Positions 35,758 to 49,012 of a stretch of 64,000 nt of DNA are shown here, one piece after another. The DNA is from Solanum dulcamara (Eukaryota; Streptophyta; Magnoliopsida; Solanales; Solanaceae), in the NCBI RefSeq assembly GCF_947179165.1, contig NC_077240.1:28624001-28688000 (forward strand). Direction: 5' to 3'. Under the pieces are notes generated by a model. The model searched no databases and was not told the origin of the DNA. It worked only from the letters and a program-made list of their open reading frames with translations. Each line of letters opens with the position of its first letter. Position 1 is the first letter of the stretch. A program made the translations under genes and the position numbers.

Positions 35758-38700
35758 ATGGGTTGTGTTCATGGGAAGTGTTGTTGTAGATACCCAAGAT
35801 CCTCAGATGGTGATAACAGGGAAGATTTGGGTAGATATGCTCAGGTTCAAACACATATTCTTGCTGGAAGGTCTGTTGAAAGTGCTCAAGTTCCTTCCCA
35901 TAACTTCAGGTTAGAGTATTCAGTGCTCACGCAACGCGGGTTTTACCCTGAATCTCCTGAGAAAGAAAATCAGGATAGTTATTGTATCAGAACACAACTT
36001 CAGGGTAATCCAAATGTTCATTTCTTTGGTGTGTTTGATGGGCATGGACAGTTTGGTACTGAATGTTCTGTGTTTGTTAGAGATAGGCTTGTTGAGATTT
36101 TATCAAATGATCCTACATTGTTGGATGACCCTGTTAAGGCTTACAATTCTGCATTTTCAATAACAAATGAAGAACTTCATAATAGTGATATTGATGATTC
36201 CATGAGTGGGACAACTGCTATAACTGCTCTTCTTGTTGGAGACATGTTGTATGTGGCAAATGTAGGTGATTCAAGAGCAGTGATGGCTGTTAAAGAAGGA
36301 AATAGAGTTGTTGCCAAAGATTTGTCTTCTGATCAGACGCCATTTAGGAAAGATGAATGTCAGAGAGTGAAAAGCTGTGGGGCAAGAGTTCTTAGTGTTG
36401 ATCAGGTTGAAGGTTTAAAGGATCCTGATATTCAATCATGGGGGGATGAGGAAACAGAAGGAGGTGATCCACCTAGATTGTGGGTTCAAAATGGGATGTA
36501 TCCAGGGACTGCTTTTACACGGAGCGTTGGAGATAGTACAGCTGAAAGCATTGGTGTTGTTGCTGTCCCAGAAGTGACAACAGTACATCTTACAGCTCAT
36601 CATCCTTTCTTTGTAGTTGCAAGTGATGGTGTCTTTGAGTTCCTCTCCAGCCAAACTGTGGTGGACATGGTAAGGGTTACTTCATTTGATGCTAAAATCT
36701 ACAGAAATTTATTTGTTCTTGTTTTTATTCATCTTCGTTGTGTTTTGCTTAGCACATCTGCATTATTAGCAATCTGTCACTGGTGGTGTGGCTCCCTGTA
36801 GTTTTGATATCAGAATTTATGTATGACATGCTCTGTTACAGCAAGATGTTTGACATTATTCATGTCAAATCCGTTAGTGTATGTTGTCTATTTCTATGTC
36901 TGTGTTACTGTGTCAGTATATGTGTATGTATCAACTGTGAAGTAAATCTTGATGATGTTTTCCCTATTGGAGACTACACTACATTAAGCCAAGATTCTTC
37001 TAAATTCTTTGCCTTTGAGAGGTCCCAAATAAGATGCTCGGCATAAAATTGTATTGAGTCTGAATAATGGATACAATGGAAAAGAAATGTAATTAGTAAA
37101 CAAGGAAGAAAATGTTAAAGAGATGAATGTCATACTTTAGGTAGCCATTAAAAGTCAAAATTGAAGGATAAACACATTATATTCTGAACTTTGTCTCAAG
37201 TAAATTATTTTAGTGGAACTTTGGAGTTTTTTTGGACATAAAGCAGTGATTCCTTAGTTTTGGTATCTAAACTCAGTCTCTGAACATTATCTAAGAGTTG
37301 TCGTTTATCTTGCATATTTTTTCTGTAACTGAAATCAGTATACTTTCTGTGACATATCTCCTTTGTTTGGATCGACTGTCAATGAATTGCCCTTGTATCA
37401 TGGCCTTTTCCATGCTCTCAACTCTGATGATATTAAAAGAGAACTCAGAATGTGGGTTTACTGTTGGAATTTTAAGTAGCATTTTCTTGACTAGTTGAGG
37501 GTGAACTAGGCACAATGATGGATTTGCTCCTTTGGTTACTTTTAGGTCTCAGGTCACATACCCAGTGAAATCCCACAAGTGGGGTCTGGTTAGATCTCAG
37601 GTTCATGATTAAAAAAAAATTATACGTCTAAGGTTCAAGGTGTTAAAGCAGCCTCTTTGTGAAAATGTGAGGATAAGGCTGCATACTGTATACACATTCT
37701 CCCTCTACCCTTCCACTGGTCGGGGAGCATTTCGTGTATGGGGTTAGCCCATTATAATTTATTGAGTTGTTGGTATCTCCATTTAGTTAAGCTGAAGTCT
37801 GAAGACAAGTTAACGTTAGTATCTAATGAGAAAACATAGAAACTACTATTATTGCACCTCAATCTTAAACTAGTTGGCCTAAGTGATATGAATCCACTAT
37901 ATCCATCCTGCTCAATCTGGACCAAGTTTATGCAAATATTTGATGATTTGTCCTTTAAGACATTAATAATTACGGTATTTAGAAGCTGGAGATTATTTAC
38001 ATCTTGCACTTATCCCTACATTGAGATACAAATCTGAAAACACTATATTCCTGGCAAAAGACAGGATCTCGAATAAGTTTTGATCTCAACCAGTTGATAT
38101 GGTCTCCATGTACTTTTTACTTCCATTTGTTTTATTCTTTGTTAACTTCGCTTGAATTTCAAGGGTTTATCAGTCTTCTGAAATAAATTTTTCATGTGAT
38201 TTTAGGCTTACACCTTGAATCATCGTTATGTTGCACCTATAGACTGGGGTGTAGTTGGAGGTCTATGTAGCAAGGTCAAACAATCTTAGGCGGTCTTCTC
38301 TCATTTTGTCCTCTATGGCTGCTATTTGTATCTTATATCTGATTTTTAATTTTTAATCTTGTCGTACATCTACTTAATATCCGCATACAGAACACTTTTT
38401 GTGGATATCTCCACTATAATATTAGTGGTCTCATTTATTCAATTGTCTTTTGACTTTGATGGGAATCTTCTTATCACATAGCACTCCTGTATGTGTTCCA
38501 TTTTCATCTATTATTTAATTATCCTCTTTGGACAATGAAGCCTAGATATATCAATTGTCTGTCCAAACTGGCAAAGCAACATCAGATGAATTGTCTGCAT
38601 TTAAACATGTTTTGTTTAATATCATTTCAATGCGGAGCCTGTTATCTAATGATAAACAGAAGGATTTTTTTCCGGTTAAACCATCTGGTATACGGTACTC

Positions 38701-40536
38701 AATGGCCCGACTAATCTGGATTCACACCTATTTCTCCACTCCCAGAGGCTGAACTCGACATCTTTGGTTAAGGGTGGAGGGATCCATGCATTCCATTGTA
38801 TCCCTTGGTGGTAGGAGGAAGTTCTTGAACACGTAACTACATGTGTCTTTGCGTTCTTTTTTTTTTACTTCCTCTTCTTTCTGTCCTTTTTATCTTCTTC
38901 CTCTGTGGATATTTCGAGTGTTCTTTTCATGATGGTTCATCTCATCCTTTTTCATATTAATGTGGCATTTAGTGTTATTAAAGGTTCGCTTGAGGTGCAT
39001 TTGAAACTAGGTGCATTGCAAGCTGTTTTTTTTCCTCTGGTTCATGCAATACTCTAATGCAAGCTCATAGGTGATTGCCGTGCGCAACATCCTCATAGGC
39101 ACTATTTCTAAGGAGCAGAATTAAATAACATTCTAAGTGAATATGTTAATAATTAAAGTGAGGTAATAAGAAATTCAGTAATAATAAAACGAGCTAAATC
39201 TCTTGGTTAAAAAAATTTAGATAAAGCTAAAATTAGAAACTTAAAATAATATTTACATCTGAATGTGTAAATATCAAATGGTTTCTGTACTTGATCGACA
39301 CGATTTTGACTTCATATATTTCAATTTATTGACAATTTTTCTGTCCATGTAGTTTGTCTGAATAGATACTTTTCATACATTAAGTGTGTCAGTGTGTAGC
39401 TGCATGTGTGTATATAATATATATTCATCATTTGCACCTTCCTTAGCTAAAGTTCTTAAAGTTCATGCATTAATTGTGCTCTGGGCTTAAAGCCACTGCA
39501 AACCCTTGATCCTCTTTTTCAACATACTCGATGCTTTGACAACACTGGTGGCACTTCGTATACCGGTGATTAGTGGTAGCTATGCCAAAAAAGAAGTTTA
39601 ATAGAAAAGCTGGATCATGTGTTTGTGACATTAGTTAAAATCAATGTGATCTATCTTCAAGTAAACCAGCAAAATCTTTTTACTTGATCTCAGCTACCAT
39701 TTGTCTTAAGTCATTGTTAACATTTTCTGCCTTGTTTCTAATTTTTTTCTTGTGTAGGTAAATAGATGCACAGATCCTAGGGATGCAAGTTCAGCCATCG
39801 CTGGAGAATCTTACAAACTGTGGCTAGATCATGAAAATCGGACAGATGATATAACAATCATCATTGTACATATTAAAGCCTTATCCAATGTATGAACCAT
39901 TTTATTCTTATTTGTTGATTTTGTTGTTTCTTTTCTAATTCTCTGGATATATACAAATTCACATATTTCTTCTTTGCTTTCGTTGTGTATATCAGTATGT
40001 TCCTATGGTTAGAAATAAGTACTAACAATTTGATCGATGGACTCTAGGAGCATCTGCTGCTAATATTACTGGACTAAGTTCTTTCTTCATTATGGATTTG
40101 GTCTAACGACTTAGTTAAAATAGGATCAAAATAACATAGTTCCCAAATTCATGCCTGCAATTTCTTGCCTTTGGTATTCCACGATTCAAGATTACTTCAT
40201 GTTTCTGTTTACTTTTGGATTGGCTAATATACTTTGAAGTTGGGATAGTCAGGTGGTGGTGCCACACCCAAAAGGAATGGAGGAAGAACAACGAACACAC
40301 AGAAAGAAACATTGGAGATATATTTCACTCCGTGTGCTTCAGAAGGTTATCGGTCAGTAAGGAGTGAGTTGTCTGAAGTGAGCTGTTGTCAAACTGTTTC
40401 ATCGTCAGATCAGAGCTCCAGAGTAGTAGTTTCATCTAGCTTGTGGGTTTCACTCTTTCCCAACTTTACGCTTTTTCTTTATCTGTATACTGTTCTACAA
40501 GTGACGGCTTGCTTGTACTTCTCTTGCAGGAATTGA
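35758..40536 (+). CDS. Protein phosphatase 2C (PP2C35-like), probably membrane-anchored
   Basis: A Mg/Mn-dependent Ser/Thr phosphatase. Exon 1 (35758-36669) encodes 304 residues, exon 2 (39758-39889) 44, exon 3 starts at 40249 after TAG. The last intron is probably 40443-40529, ending in TGA at 40536, about 414 residues in all. [10 protein letters not shown] gives N-myristoylation at Gly2 and likely palmitoylation at the following cysteines. PP2C motifs appear in order: ENQDS (70-74), [12 protein letters not shown] (89-100), [10 protein letters not shown] (146-155), [10 protein letters not shown] (166-175), [19 protein letters not shown], and RTDDITII in exon 2. All metal-binding aspartates are present. 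It resembles the PP2C part of Arabidopsis At2g20050 and the short 'probable PP2C 35' proteins, without cyclic-nucleotide-binding or kinase domains. Intron 1 is 3.1 kb and carries a SINE. The exact C-terminus is uncertain. Confidence 0.92.
36670..39757 (+). other. PP2C intron 1
   Basis: Donor ATG|GTAAGG and acceptor TTGTGTAG|GTAAAT; the phase is 0 on both sides. It contains the SINE-like segment at 37527-37745. The open frames at 36783, 37291, 37752 and 38493 are intronic noise. Confidence 0.8.
37527..37745 (+). mobile_element. TS-like SINE remnant in PP2C intron 1
   Basis: 'aaggttcaaggtg' is a pol III B-box-like word. It is followed by 'aaagcagcctctttgtg', 'gataaggctgcatac' and 'ggggagc', the order seen in TS-type SINEs of Solanaceae. 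Upstream, 'cccagtgaaatcccacaagtg' is the motif common to Solanaceae LINE/SINE tails. Confidence 0.6.
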
Positions 40537-42119
40537 ACAAAGAAAAGACTTCCAAGGGTTTCCATGCATTTCAACATATTTTAGATGTGCCTGAAACGGT
40601 AACTTCCTTCATTCCATAGTCATTGATGATTAGAAATGTACATAACAAGCCATGCATAAGTAGATGCAAAAACTGATAGCGTTTATTATACCCTTCTACA
40701 CATGTGACTGAATATGGCAGATAGCAGGACCTGAGCAGCATTCATTTAGCAGTTGAACCTATGTCCTTTCCTTGTAAAAGAATCTAGCAGTTTATGGATC
40801 TATTGCCCTCTGACTTCAATTGGTTACTACTCACTTCAGTTACTTCACACTTCACGTTCTCGTGCATAGCACATGAATCAAGTTTACCTGGGTTGTTCTT
40901 GAGACTTCCTTGCTGGGGCGTTGCTTCTGTCAAAAGCTTAACACTGATACGCATGTACATGGGTTAGTCAATAGTTGCATCTTGCAATAAAAAGAGCAAA
41001 CTTTGTACTGTATTCCATCTAAACTTGTCAGTTTTAGAATGACAATATTTCTATCAGGTCATTTCGACTTGGCTGTGGAAGAACTTATTGTTGTATGAAG
41101 TATCAATCAAGTATGCCACGCATGAAAATTGGTTAAATTTGTATATAATAGTGTAGTGATCGTCGTGCAGTGAATTAGGCAGAACACTTGTGCTGTTCAA
41201 GGAAAAACAAGATTTCTTATTGCCTTTTTGCAGGTAAACAATTTCGTGACGACTTCTTAGTCCTTTTTTAAGCTAAGCAAGCGGGCACTACACTAGGACA
41301 TGGATTTCTCTATAACGTAATTTAAATGTAATAGAAGTGCTAGAGTATGGTTCACCTTTCTTCACGACCAGACAAAGGAGATATGAATTCCATTTAGGTG
41401 AATTAGGGCTTGGCTTGACCTTTATTCTCCTGGGTTTGAAGGTGAAGGCGAGAACTTGAAACTAAATCATCAAAGACCCATTCCACCCCACCCTATTTCT
41501 CATCGGATGGAGAGATGAGTCATTCATTGGAAATAGGGAGTGGTAGATTTAAATGATATGATTTCAATTTTTTAATAAGTTAGATGATCTAACGATTTGT
41601 TTAGGGTGAATACAGTGATCACGCTTTGAACTTAGGCAAAAATTATCTTTTAGACACCTTATCTAGGTGTACACCATTGAAATAGAGAACGAAGGAAGAA
41701 TAAACATATGTATTGGCTTTATTTGCCACGTTAGTGATTTTAAGCCTCACTAGTTAACTTGTCCGTAGTAAAGCACATCACTGAATTTTAATAGTAGTGA
41801 TCTATTAAACTATTCCATAAGAAGAAAAAAAGTATATTCTTTTTTACCTTAGGTCAAATGAAGGAAAGAATCGGGAATTGTTTTTCTTATGTGCATACGT
41901 TGATAAATTCAAGAGCATTGTTATTTACGCTGGGATATACGTATAAAGTTTTCCCATTATTAGAGAACTAAATTTTAAGGGTGTGTTTGGTAGGAAGGAA
42001 AATGTTAACTAGGAAAATAAGTGGGGTATTTATTTATTTATTTTTGTGTTTGGTAGGTAAACAAAAGTTATTATTCTGAAAGCATTTATATATGATTAGA
42101 TAAATATTATGGAAGGTAG
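40537..42119. other. PP2C 3' region and intergenic DNA
   Basis: Probable 3' UTR follows to about 41300. Near 41980 'gggtgtgtttggtaggaagg' is the start of a common MITE type. No other gene seen. Confidence 0.4.
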
Positions 42120-43575
42120 AGTTGGGGTGAACCCTAACGACCCAAGTAGGAATATGTGGAAAAATCAGTTGCAGATCCTTTAAATAAATAACAAATATAT
42201 TGTTAATGCCAAAATTTACAAACCCATAATATTAATAAGTAAATTAACTAGCTAAACAACTCATAAGATCTAGTCTAGGTATATACAAGAGCTCTACATA
42301 GGATAAGACAGGAATAGCCACAACTTCTGCCGGAAAGACAAGTGTAGAAGTTAATGATGATTATTCGCCAATACATATAAAAAACTTCTAGTCAATCTGC
42401 AACAAATCTACACTCCATAAATGATGTAGCAAAAATAGTATCAACACACCACACAAATTGATAAACATAATCGATTGATCAAGGTTAAATCACGCAACAT
42501 AACATAAAAATCACAAGTTCAACATAAAAATTCTATGCCATCTCAATCACCCTCATTCATCAATCTTAACATTCTAACCCTCAGGTCTTTGTTTTACGAA
42601 ACATGGATATTTAGTGATTCACCCCATCTACTATCAAACGTGCTACATATAGCAATAATTCCCCTACCCATAAGTATAGCCACAACAGAATAACTCATAT
42701 AAGTTAACAGGTCACATAACTATCAAGTATCTCAACATATAAAATAACACAGAACTCAATAAAAATTCACACAACAATAGTAAAGTGTACACACACGCTA
42801 AAGGTCTTATTTATGTCCAATTGCCCTGACTTGCATGGGATCAACTTCATCCATGTATCATATCGACGTCATATCTGATACACAATAATGATAAATAATA
42901 AATATAGTACTTGTATCGATGCGGTACTCGATCCACTAAATAATGTTAGATATAATATTTGTATCGGCGTGATACCCGATCCACTAAATAATGATACAGA
43001 TCTAATTGTGCCTAATCATGATTCTCCTGTCACATCTATATTATGTAATTAAATGTATTCTAACTGCTCATAAATCATAGTTTACTTGGGCGCCAAGTTG
43101 TTGCTACGGAGCACACAAATTCTCGACCCTTAGCGCAATTCTAGCTAGATTGAGAAGACGAGGTTTGGAGATGCGTTTTTTGAAAGTCTTGGCTCTAAGT
43201 TTTTAGGATTTTTCTCTTAAGAATAACCCTAGGATGTTTTTTAGAAGGAAAAGGATAAAAATCATTAAGGCCACTGTAGGCAGTCCTCCCCCGATTTTTT
43301 CCGTGTAAAAGAAATTCTTGTTTAGCCAAGGAGAGCAAATCCTGATTTAACTCGACTAGATAGACTAATTTTCAAATTCGAATATTTTATCATGGGTATT
43401 TTAATAATAACGAAATGGATCATTATAGTAATTAGGCATATCTGATTATTTTTCAAAGTAATAATTTCACTTTATATATACGTATAATTTTTTAACGCCC
43501 CTAGCACCTACGTATTTTCGCCTTTGCATCCTCCGATTTCAAGTGTTGCACAAGAGGTTTTCAAAATGAAAATAA
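42120..43575 (-). mobile_element. Eroded gypsy LTR
   Basis: Minus-strand gypsy LTR features: 'ggatcgggtatcacgccg' twice (near 42905 and 42970), as in the LTR at 15780, with an end-like 'aacgaccca' near 42137 and 'aacgccccta' near 43494. No coding remains and no target duplication were found. Confidence 0.4.
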
Positions 43576-44559
43576 AGATATTATATAATTGTACCCTTCT
43601 TCTTCAAGATAAATTGGGTTGACCCAAATGTTTGATGAACCAATAATTATATAAGGTTTACCATCCATTAGGAGAAATTTTATAACGTGAATACAAAATT
43701 GTGAAAAGAGGTTAAAGACAAGTAGGTTAAATTTTATAAGAAAAAAAGATTTATGCTCATGGTGAAGAAATTATTTGTATGATGTAAAATAATTATATTA
43801 AAGAATAACGAGTTATTACTATTTGTTTACTCGTGGATCTTTATTAAATTATGTATATGTGAAAGTTTATAATAGTAAATATTTATTTATAAAAGAAATA
43901 CGGAGATATACAATTTATCAATACAACGCCTTAAGATATTTTTATATCTTATTTATGAACTATGGTTTGCTCATTTGATAATATTGTATAATTGAAATTT
44001 TTTTATATAGTTTTTACAACTTGTACAATTTTCATATCATAGAGAGATAAGTATTAAAAACACTCATAAACGTGGCGCGAATTATTACATTAGTCCCCAA
44101 ACTATTGACAGCCGTAAAAACCCTCTTTATTTGACTAAGTGAATTTAAAAACACCTCTCTTATGCCACATGCTATCGATGCGTATGAATATTTGAATTGT
44201 TTCACTGATATAGCATACACATAAATATATATATAGTAAAGATGTTTTAAGTTCAATTTACGGGTAGGACTCATGAGACGGTGGTAGAAAACTGTGAGTC
44301 CATGTTTTACCCATTGTAATTGATGTAATTGGTGAGGATGGAGTATGTAGAAGGATACATTGGCTGTTGTGTTGATTAAAGAAGGATTCAATTGTATTGT
44401 ATTGAGGCAGCAACTTCATTACGATAAAATAGAAGGCTAGCCTGCTAGGTATAGAAAATGTGACTTTTATAGTTCTTGCAAGTTTGTCGCTTGCCAAGGA
44501 TGAAATGCCTAAATTGCTAAAGAATATGTTGTAGGTGTTTATATGAGCTTCTATTATTT
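43576..44559. other. AT-rich intergenic DNA
   Basis: No supported gene. 'ttagtccccaaactattgac' near 44091 resembles MULE or MITE terminal sequence. The minus-strand frames at 44032-44563 have no recognisable domain. Confidence 0.35.
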
Positions 44560-45275
44560 TCATTGATGGGACTAGTTTCCGACCAACTTAAACTATGAGC
44601 TTATAAGGAAATTTGACATCGTTTGATAAAGAACTCACGGAATGGTGTTTGAAAACTATGAGTTTGAGTTTATATGTATAATTTGAATGATTAAGGGGCT
44701 GATTCTTCGTGAAGTATGGATTGGGGAGTAATATTAACCCCATAGGTAAGTCATGAGCCCACTTGAAAAATAGATAAAGAGAAGAGTGCGGGAATATGCT
44801 ATTTATCTATCGTAATTGTTGAGCTAATCGCTTGTGAACCATTATTGTGTTTTTGGCCTTGTTGTGCTTCTTGATCAGCTTCTTATACTGTCCTATATGA
44901 TGTTATCTTATAAAAATCAACAAAGGAGCTTGACGACATGATGTAAGATAGCAAGTCCCGAAGTAAGGTATGTAAAGCTAAAACCTCTTTCGCCATTAAG
45001 GCACGACCCAGAGTCGCATGTTCCTAATATAAATTTTATACGAGATTACATGATGAATTATTCCTATTTTGCAAATCTTCCCATGTTGGATATCTAAACC
45101 GATAGAGTTATAGTACTCTTTTTCCTAGTCAGAAAAGTCATATGTTTCAGATCCCCATATTTGTCTTCACTTAAAACTCCTAGAAGTTACAGGGTGCATG
45201 TGTATCATAAAGTTAAAAGAAGCAATTGGCCATAGATTATCCATATGCGTATAGATCACATAGATATATGATTCA

Positions 45276-47557
45276 TGTTATGTCGAAAAAAGACGGTTTA
45301 AAATTAATTTCAACTTTATAGAGAAAAAATCAATTTTAGAAAAGAAGAGTCGCCACTTAATTTTTTAAAGAAATTAAAAAAACTTAATTTAAAAGACCCT
45401 AACAGATTTAAGTCTTAAAAATTCACAGAAAAAAGTACGAGGTTCTTATTTCCACTTTGAGAAGGTGTTGAGCATTCAAAGTGGCCGCTAATGCACGGTT
45501 ATCTGATGATTTAAAAAACTATTTGACTAACTTTTGAAAATATTAATTTAAAAGGAAACGAAGACTTTAAAATTATTTTTTAGAAAAAAATGATCAACTT
45601 AAACATTGAAAATAATATACATGTATATAAAAGAAAGTAAAAGTTTATCAAATGAATAAGTAAATGTAGAAAATCATTTAAAGAGTAAATTAATATGAAT
45701 TGATTTATCTTTAGGAGAATCTAATTAAGTTAAAAAAAATAAAATTAATATTTAAGCAAGCATAAATAACGTAAGTAAATAGATTATTACAACCGGAATC
45801 AATATAAATAAACAATAAATAACACATGAAAATATAGTCCGACACTTAGTTTCTGTAAGCCTGGACTAAGCTGTTGGTCATCTGTGTTTTGGGCCTTAAG
45901 CAAAATTTCAATGTATATTGCAGTTGTATATACACTGTATATTGAACTGTATATACACTGTATTTATTTCTGTACATCAAACTGTATACACTGTGTATAC
46001 AACCTATTTTTTCCCTATATCTGTTGTATATCACTGTATATCAGACAGTATTGTATATCAGTGTATACAACATTATTTTCTCGCATATCAGACTGTATAG
46101 ATACTGTAGATCAGTGTATACGATACTGTTTTCCACATGTATTCCGTGTATACAGCCCAATATCATTATTCAAATGATGAATATTACATTCTTTTCCATG
46201 TATCAACTTTTCAGCCATTTGAGCAAGATGATGGGTGACTCAAAACTCAATGATATGCAAGGATGGAGTCCAAAGATGGTCTCGAATTGATATCACATGC
46301 ATCAAAATAAAATTACATAAGCATTTACTCATTTTAAGCTAAATCAAGGAATATATCATGATATTTTAAGTTATCAAATTGATGGGCAGCCTAGAAGTGA
46401 CTAACAACATGCACATATGTAGACAAAGGAAAGGAAAGAAGAAATATATTCAAGTAGCTAAAGAACACAGATTTAATATATATGTTATACTAGCTCAAAT
46501 TTTAAAGAAAGAATTAAATCAATTAGGTCATGAAAGTTCTAATTAAATAATAACTTTAAGCATATATTTTTTTATCTAAATCATGTTAAAATAAGAAATT
46601 AAAAACATGAAAATCTATATTGTCAAAGAAAACTATTTGGAAAAATAATGAACAAAACTAAGATCTTTCAGGAAATAATCCTAACACATGATAGCTAATT
46701 AATCCTAACATATGCTAACTATAAGAAATTTTCATCATCAATCTAATTATTCTTAATACATGCTAACTAAAAGAAAAAAAAGAAATACCAATCAACTAAA
46801 TATAAAACATGAAATAATTAAATAAAATAAAGCTGAAAAAAGATTTTACCTCTTTTCGGACAGCGGGACTGAAGACAACGAGCGGAAGACAACTTCAACA
46901 CCACCACCCAAGAGCTTGATGGAACTCCAATCCACACCAAAAAAATTAGACTCGAAACTTCGTGGGTTCAATGTTATAAGAACATTGTTCTTAGCCTAAA
47001 TTTCGACTTCAATCTCCTATTTTCCTAGAAGAAAAATATAGATTGAAAGCTAGAAATTTTCACAACTTTTAGGCTGGGAACAAGAGTCCAAAATCCTAGT
47101 CAAGTTAAGAAAATTTCTAACTTTGGGTGGCTAAAAAATCTCTCACTTCTTCCCCTTTCTTAACAAGAATATGAGCCTTCATATAGGCTCCAAAAACTTC
47201 AAATTTTCATATAGTTTTCGATGTGGGAGATTGGAGATTTTTAATTTTATTTTAGAAAAAACTAAAAATTTCAAAACTGCAAACTATAATTAAACTAACA
47301 TAACTAACATTATATTTAGTGAAAAATAAAAAAAATTGAGATGATTTTCGAATAATTACATAAATAGTAATCAAAAATATAGTTATATAGAAATATTTAT
47401 ATTATACTAAAATTTATAAAAATAAAAATAAAAATAGTTAAAAATAACATGAAAATATCTTTGTGTTTATAAAAACTAATTATTTCAAAAAAATTCGAAA
47501 TTCAAAGAAACTCGATAGCTAATTTGCGTTGTGGAGGGTCAAAATTGGGTGTCAACA
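45276..47557 (-). mobile_element. Solo LTR 3, 2,282 bp
   Basis: On the minus strand it begins TGTTGACACCCAATTTTGAC and ends TTCGACATAACA. Flanks are ATTCA (45271-45275) and ATTCG (47558-47562), a 5-bp target duplication with one mismatch. The minus strand shows a TATA-like 'gcctatatgaagg' near 47180 and the donor-like AAAAGAG|GTAAAATC at 46849. Near the other end lies 'gtggcgactcttcttttct', usual in such LTRs. No coding sequence. Confidence 0.65.
45910..46150. repeat. TGTATA-rich degenerate tandem array
   Basis: About 240 bp of imperfect 10-25-bp units built on 'tgtatatacactgtata' and 'tatcagactgtata', inside solo LTR 3. It opens in several frames (Y/I/C-rich peptides), which are composition artefacts. 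Confidence 0.65.
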
Positions 47558-49012
47558 ATTCGTAAGCTAAAGAAAATAATCAACAAGTGTTTCATTAGTT
47601 ATATGGTTCATGAGTTACTTATAACAAGCCTTTACATACAAGTTGAAATTATAGCCTACTCTACAACGTGGGGTGGATATTTCTAGGATTACTATGTGCG
47701 ACACTATTCTGTTCACAAAATTCAAATAGAGTCAGTTGGAATTTTTCATCGTGAATTCACCTGACTTATACAGGCCTGCGGGCAGACCATACAAGAGCCC
47801 AAGAGGCCTGCCTTGATAGACCTTGCTATCCAAACTATGAGATTTCACGCATGGTCGTAGTAATAATGGGCTATAGATGCCATACAGGGTTCATATATTG
47901 CACATAGTAGGCCGTCATGTGACTCCTTGATAGTTAATTTTACAAAGAGCCACAAAGTTATATGACGGAGGAAAGATATCACTTAGAAAAATTATAAGAA
48001 TCTTATATATATAAATGAATAAGTCATGTAACGCTAGATGAGGACCCTTGAGATTGGTCACAGTTCCAGTGTTGGATTACATCTCCTGCATACATATGCT
48101 CAAATTGGCCTATCTTGATACTTGATTCATTTGAGTATTCTTACATGTCTACTTGTTATTCAGTTTGTTTTACATACCAGTACGTCCCTACTTTTGTGGC
48201 GATGCATTTCCATCGATGCAGGCTCAGGTACTTAGGATAACAGACATTTCCAGTAGACCCGAGATTTCCAATTTAGCAATGGTAAGCTCCATCTCTACCT
48301 GGAGCTATCAGATATCTAAAGCCTTTATTTTTCTATGTATGTAAATATGTTAGAATGGTATGTCGGGGCCCTGTCCCGATTAGTTATAAGATTCTCAGAT
48401 GCACTCTTTAGAGGCTTCTTAGACTTAATTGTAAGTAGCCATTGAGCCTTTTTGTCATCTATGTTTAGTGTTTCTCAGAAGCACTCTTTAGAGGCTTCTT
48501 AGACTTAGCTTTGTTGAAGTTGTAAGTAGCCATTGAGCCTTTTTGTTATCTATGTTTAGTGTGTGTCTTGATATATGTTTCATTGCTTATGAGTCTGCAG
48601 CTTTAGTATGAGTTAATATATATATATATCACATCATATACACATGGGTGAATGACATGTGGCATAAGAATAGTGTTTTTAAATTCAATTATTCAAGTCG
48701 AAGAATGTTTTTAAGATTGTCAGTAATTGTGAGACTAAAGTAATAATACGCTTTAAGTTTAAAGTGTTTTCAATAATTATCTAAAAAAAAAATACAACTC
48801 AATAAATCCAAATCTACATATCCAGACAAAACTTTAAATTTAACTAGATCTAATTTCAAATGATGTCCAAACAGCACCTTCATAAGTGAGATTCCAAATC
48901 TGAATAGATTTCCAGCAAATCAATAGCCCTTGAGTCTATTTTTCCGTCCACATTCATTGTTTGAAGAAATTATATAATTAGTCACATAACCCATATTTGT
49001 GTTTAGTTATCA

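Larger units (their letters stand above)
44560..48620 (+). mobile_element. Eroded gypsy LTR split by a solo LTR
   Basis: The left part has a leader ending in the donor-like AAG|GTATGTAAAGCT at 44968 and 'aaggcacgaccc' near 45000. The right part (47563 on) has 'ttcagtttgttttacatacc', 'agtacgtccctacttttgtg' and 'gatgcaggctcaggtac' (48159-48235), usual in U5 or interior parts of this gypsy group. A short tandem duplication of 'cactctttagaggcttctta' lies at 48400-48500. Confidence 0.4.

Noticed and set aside
36783..38752. Short frames within PP2C intron 1
   Set aside because: The phase-0 splice 36669/39758 rejoins the conserved PP2C domain, so this stretch is intronic.
44032..44563. Minus-strand frames of 101-119 codons
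   Set aside because: No known domain, low-complexity segments, no splice support, and the surrounding DNA is MITE/LTR-like.
45910..46150. CRISPR-like array
   Set aside because: The repeats are degenerate, with no uniform spacers, and the setting is a plant nuclear LTR.
45884..46290. Overlapping frames rich in Y, I, C and V
   Set aside because: Products of the TGTATA-type array; all three frames are open because the repeat lacks stops.
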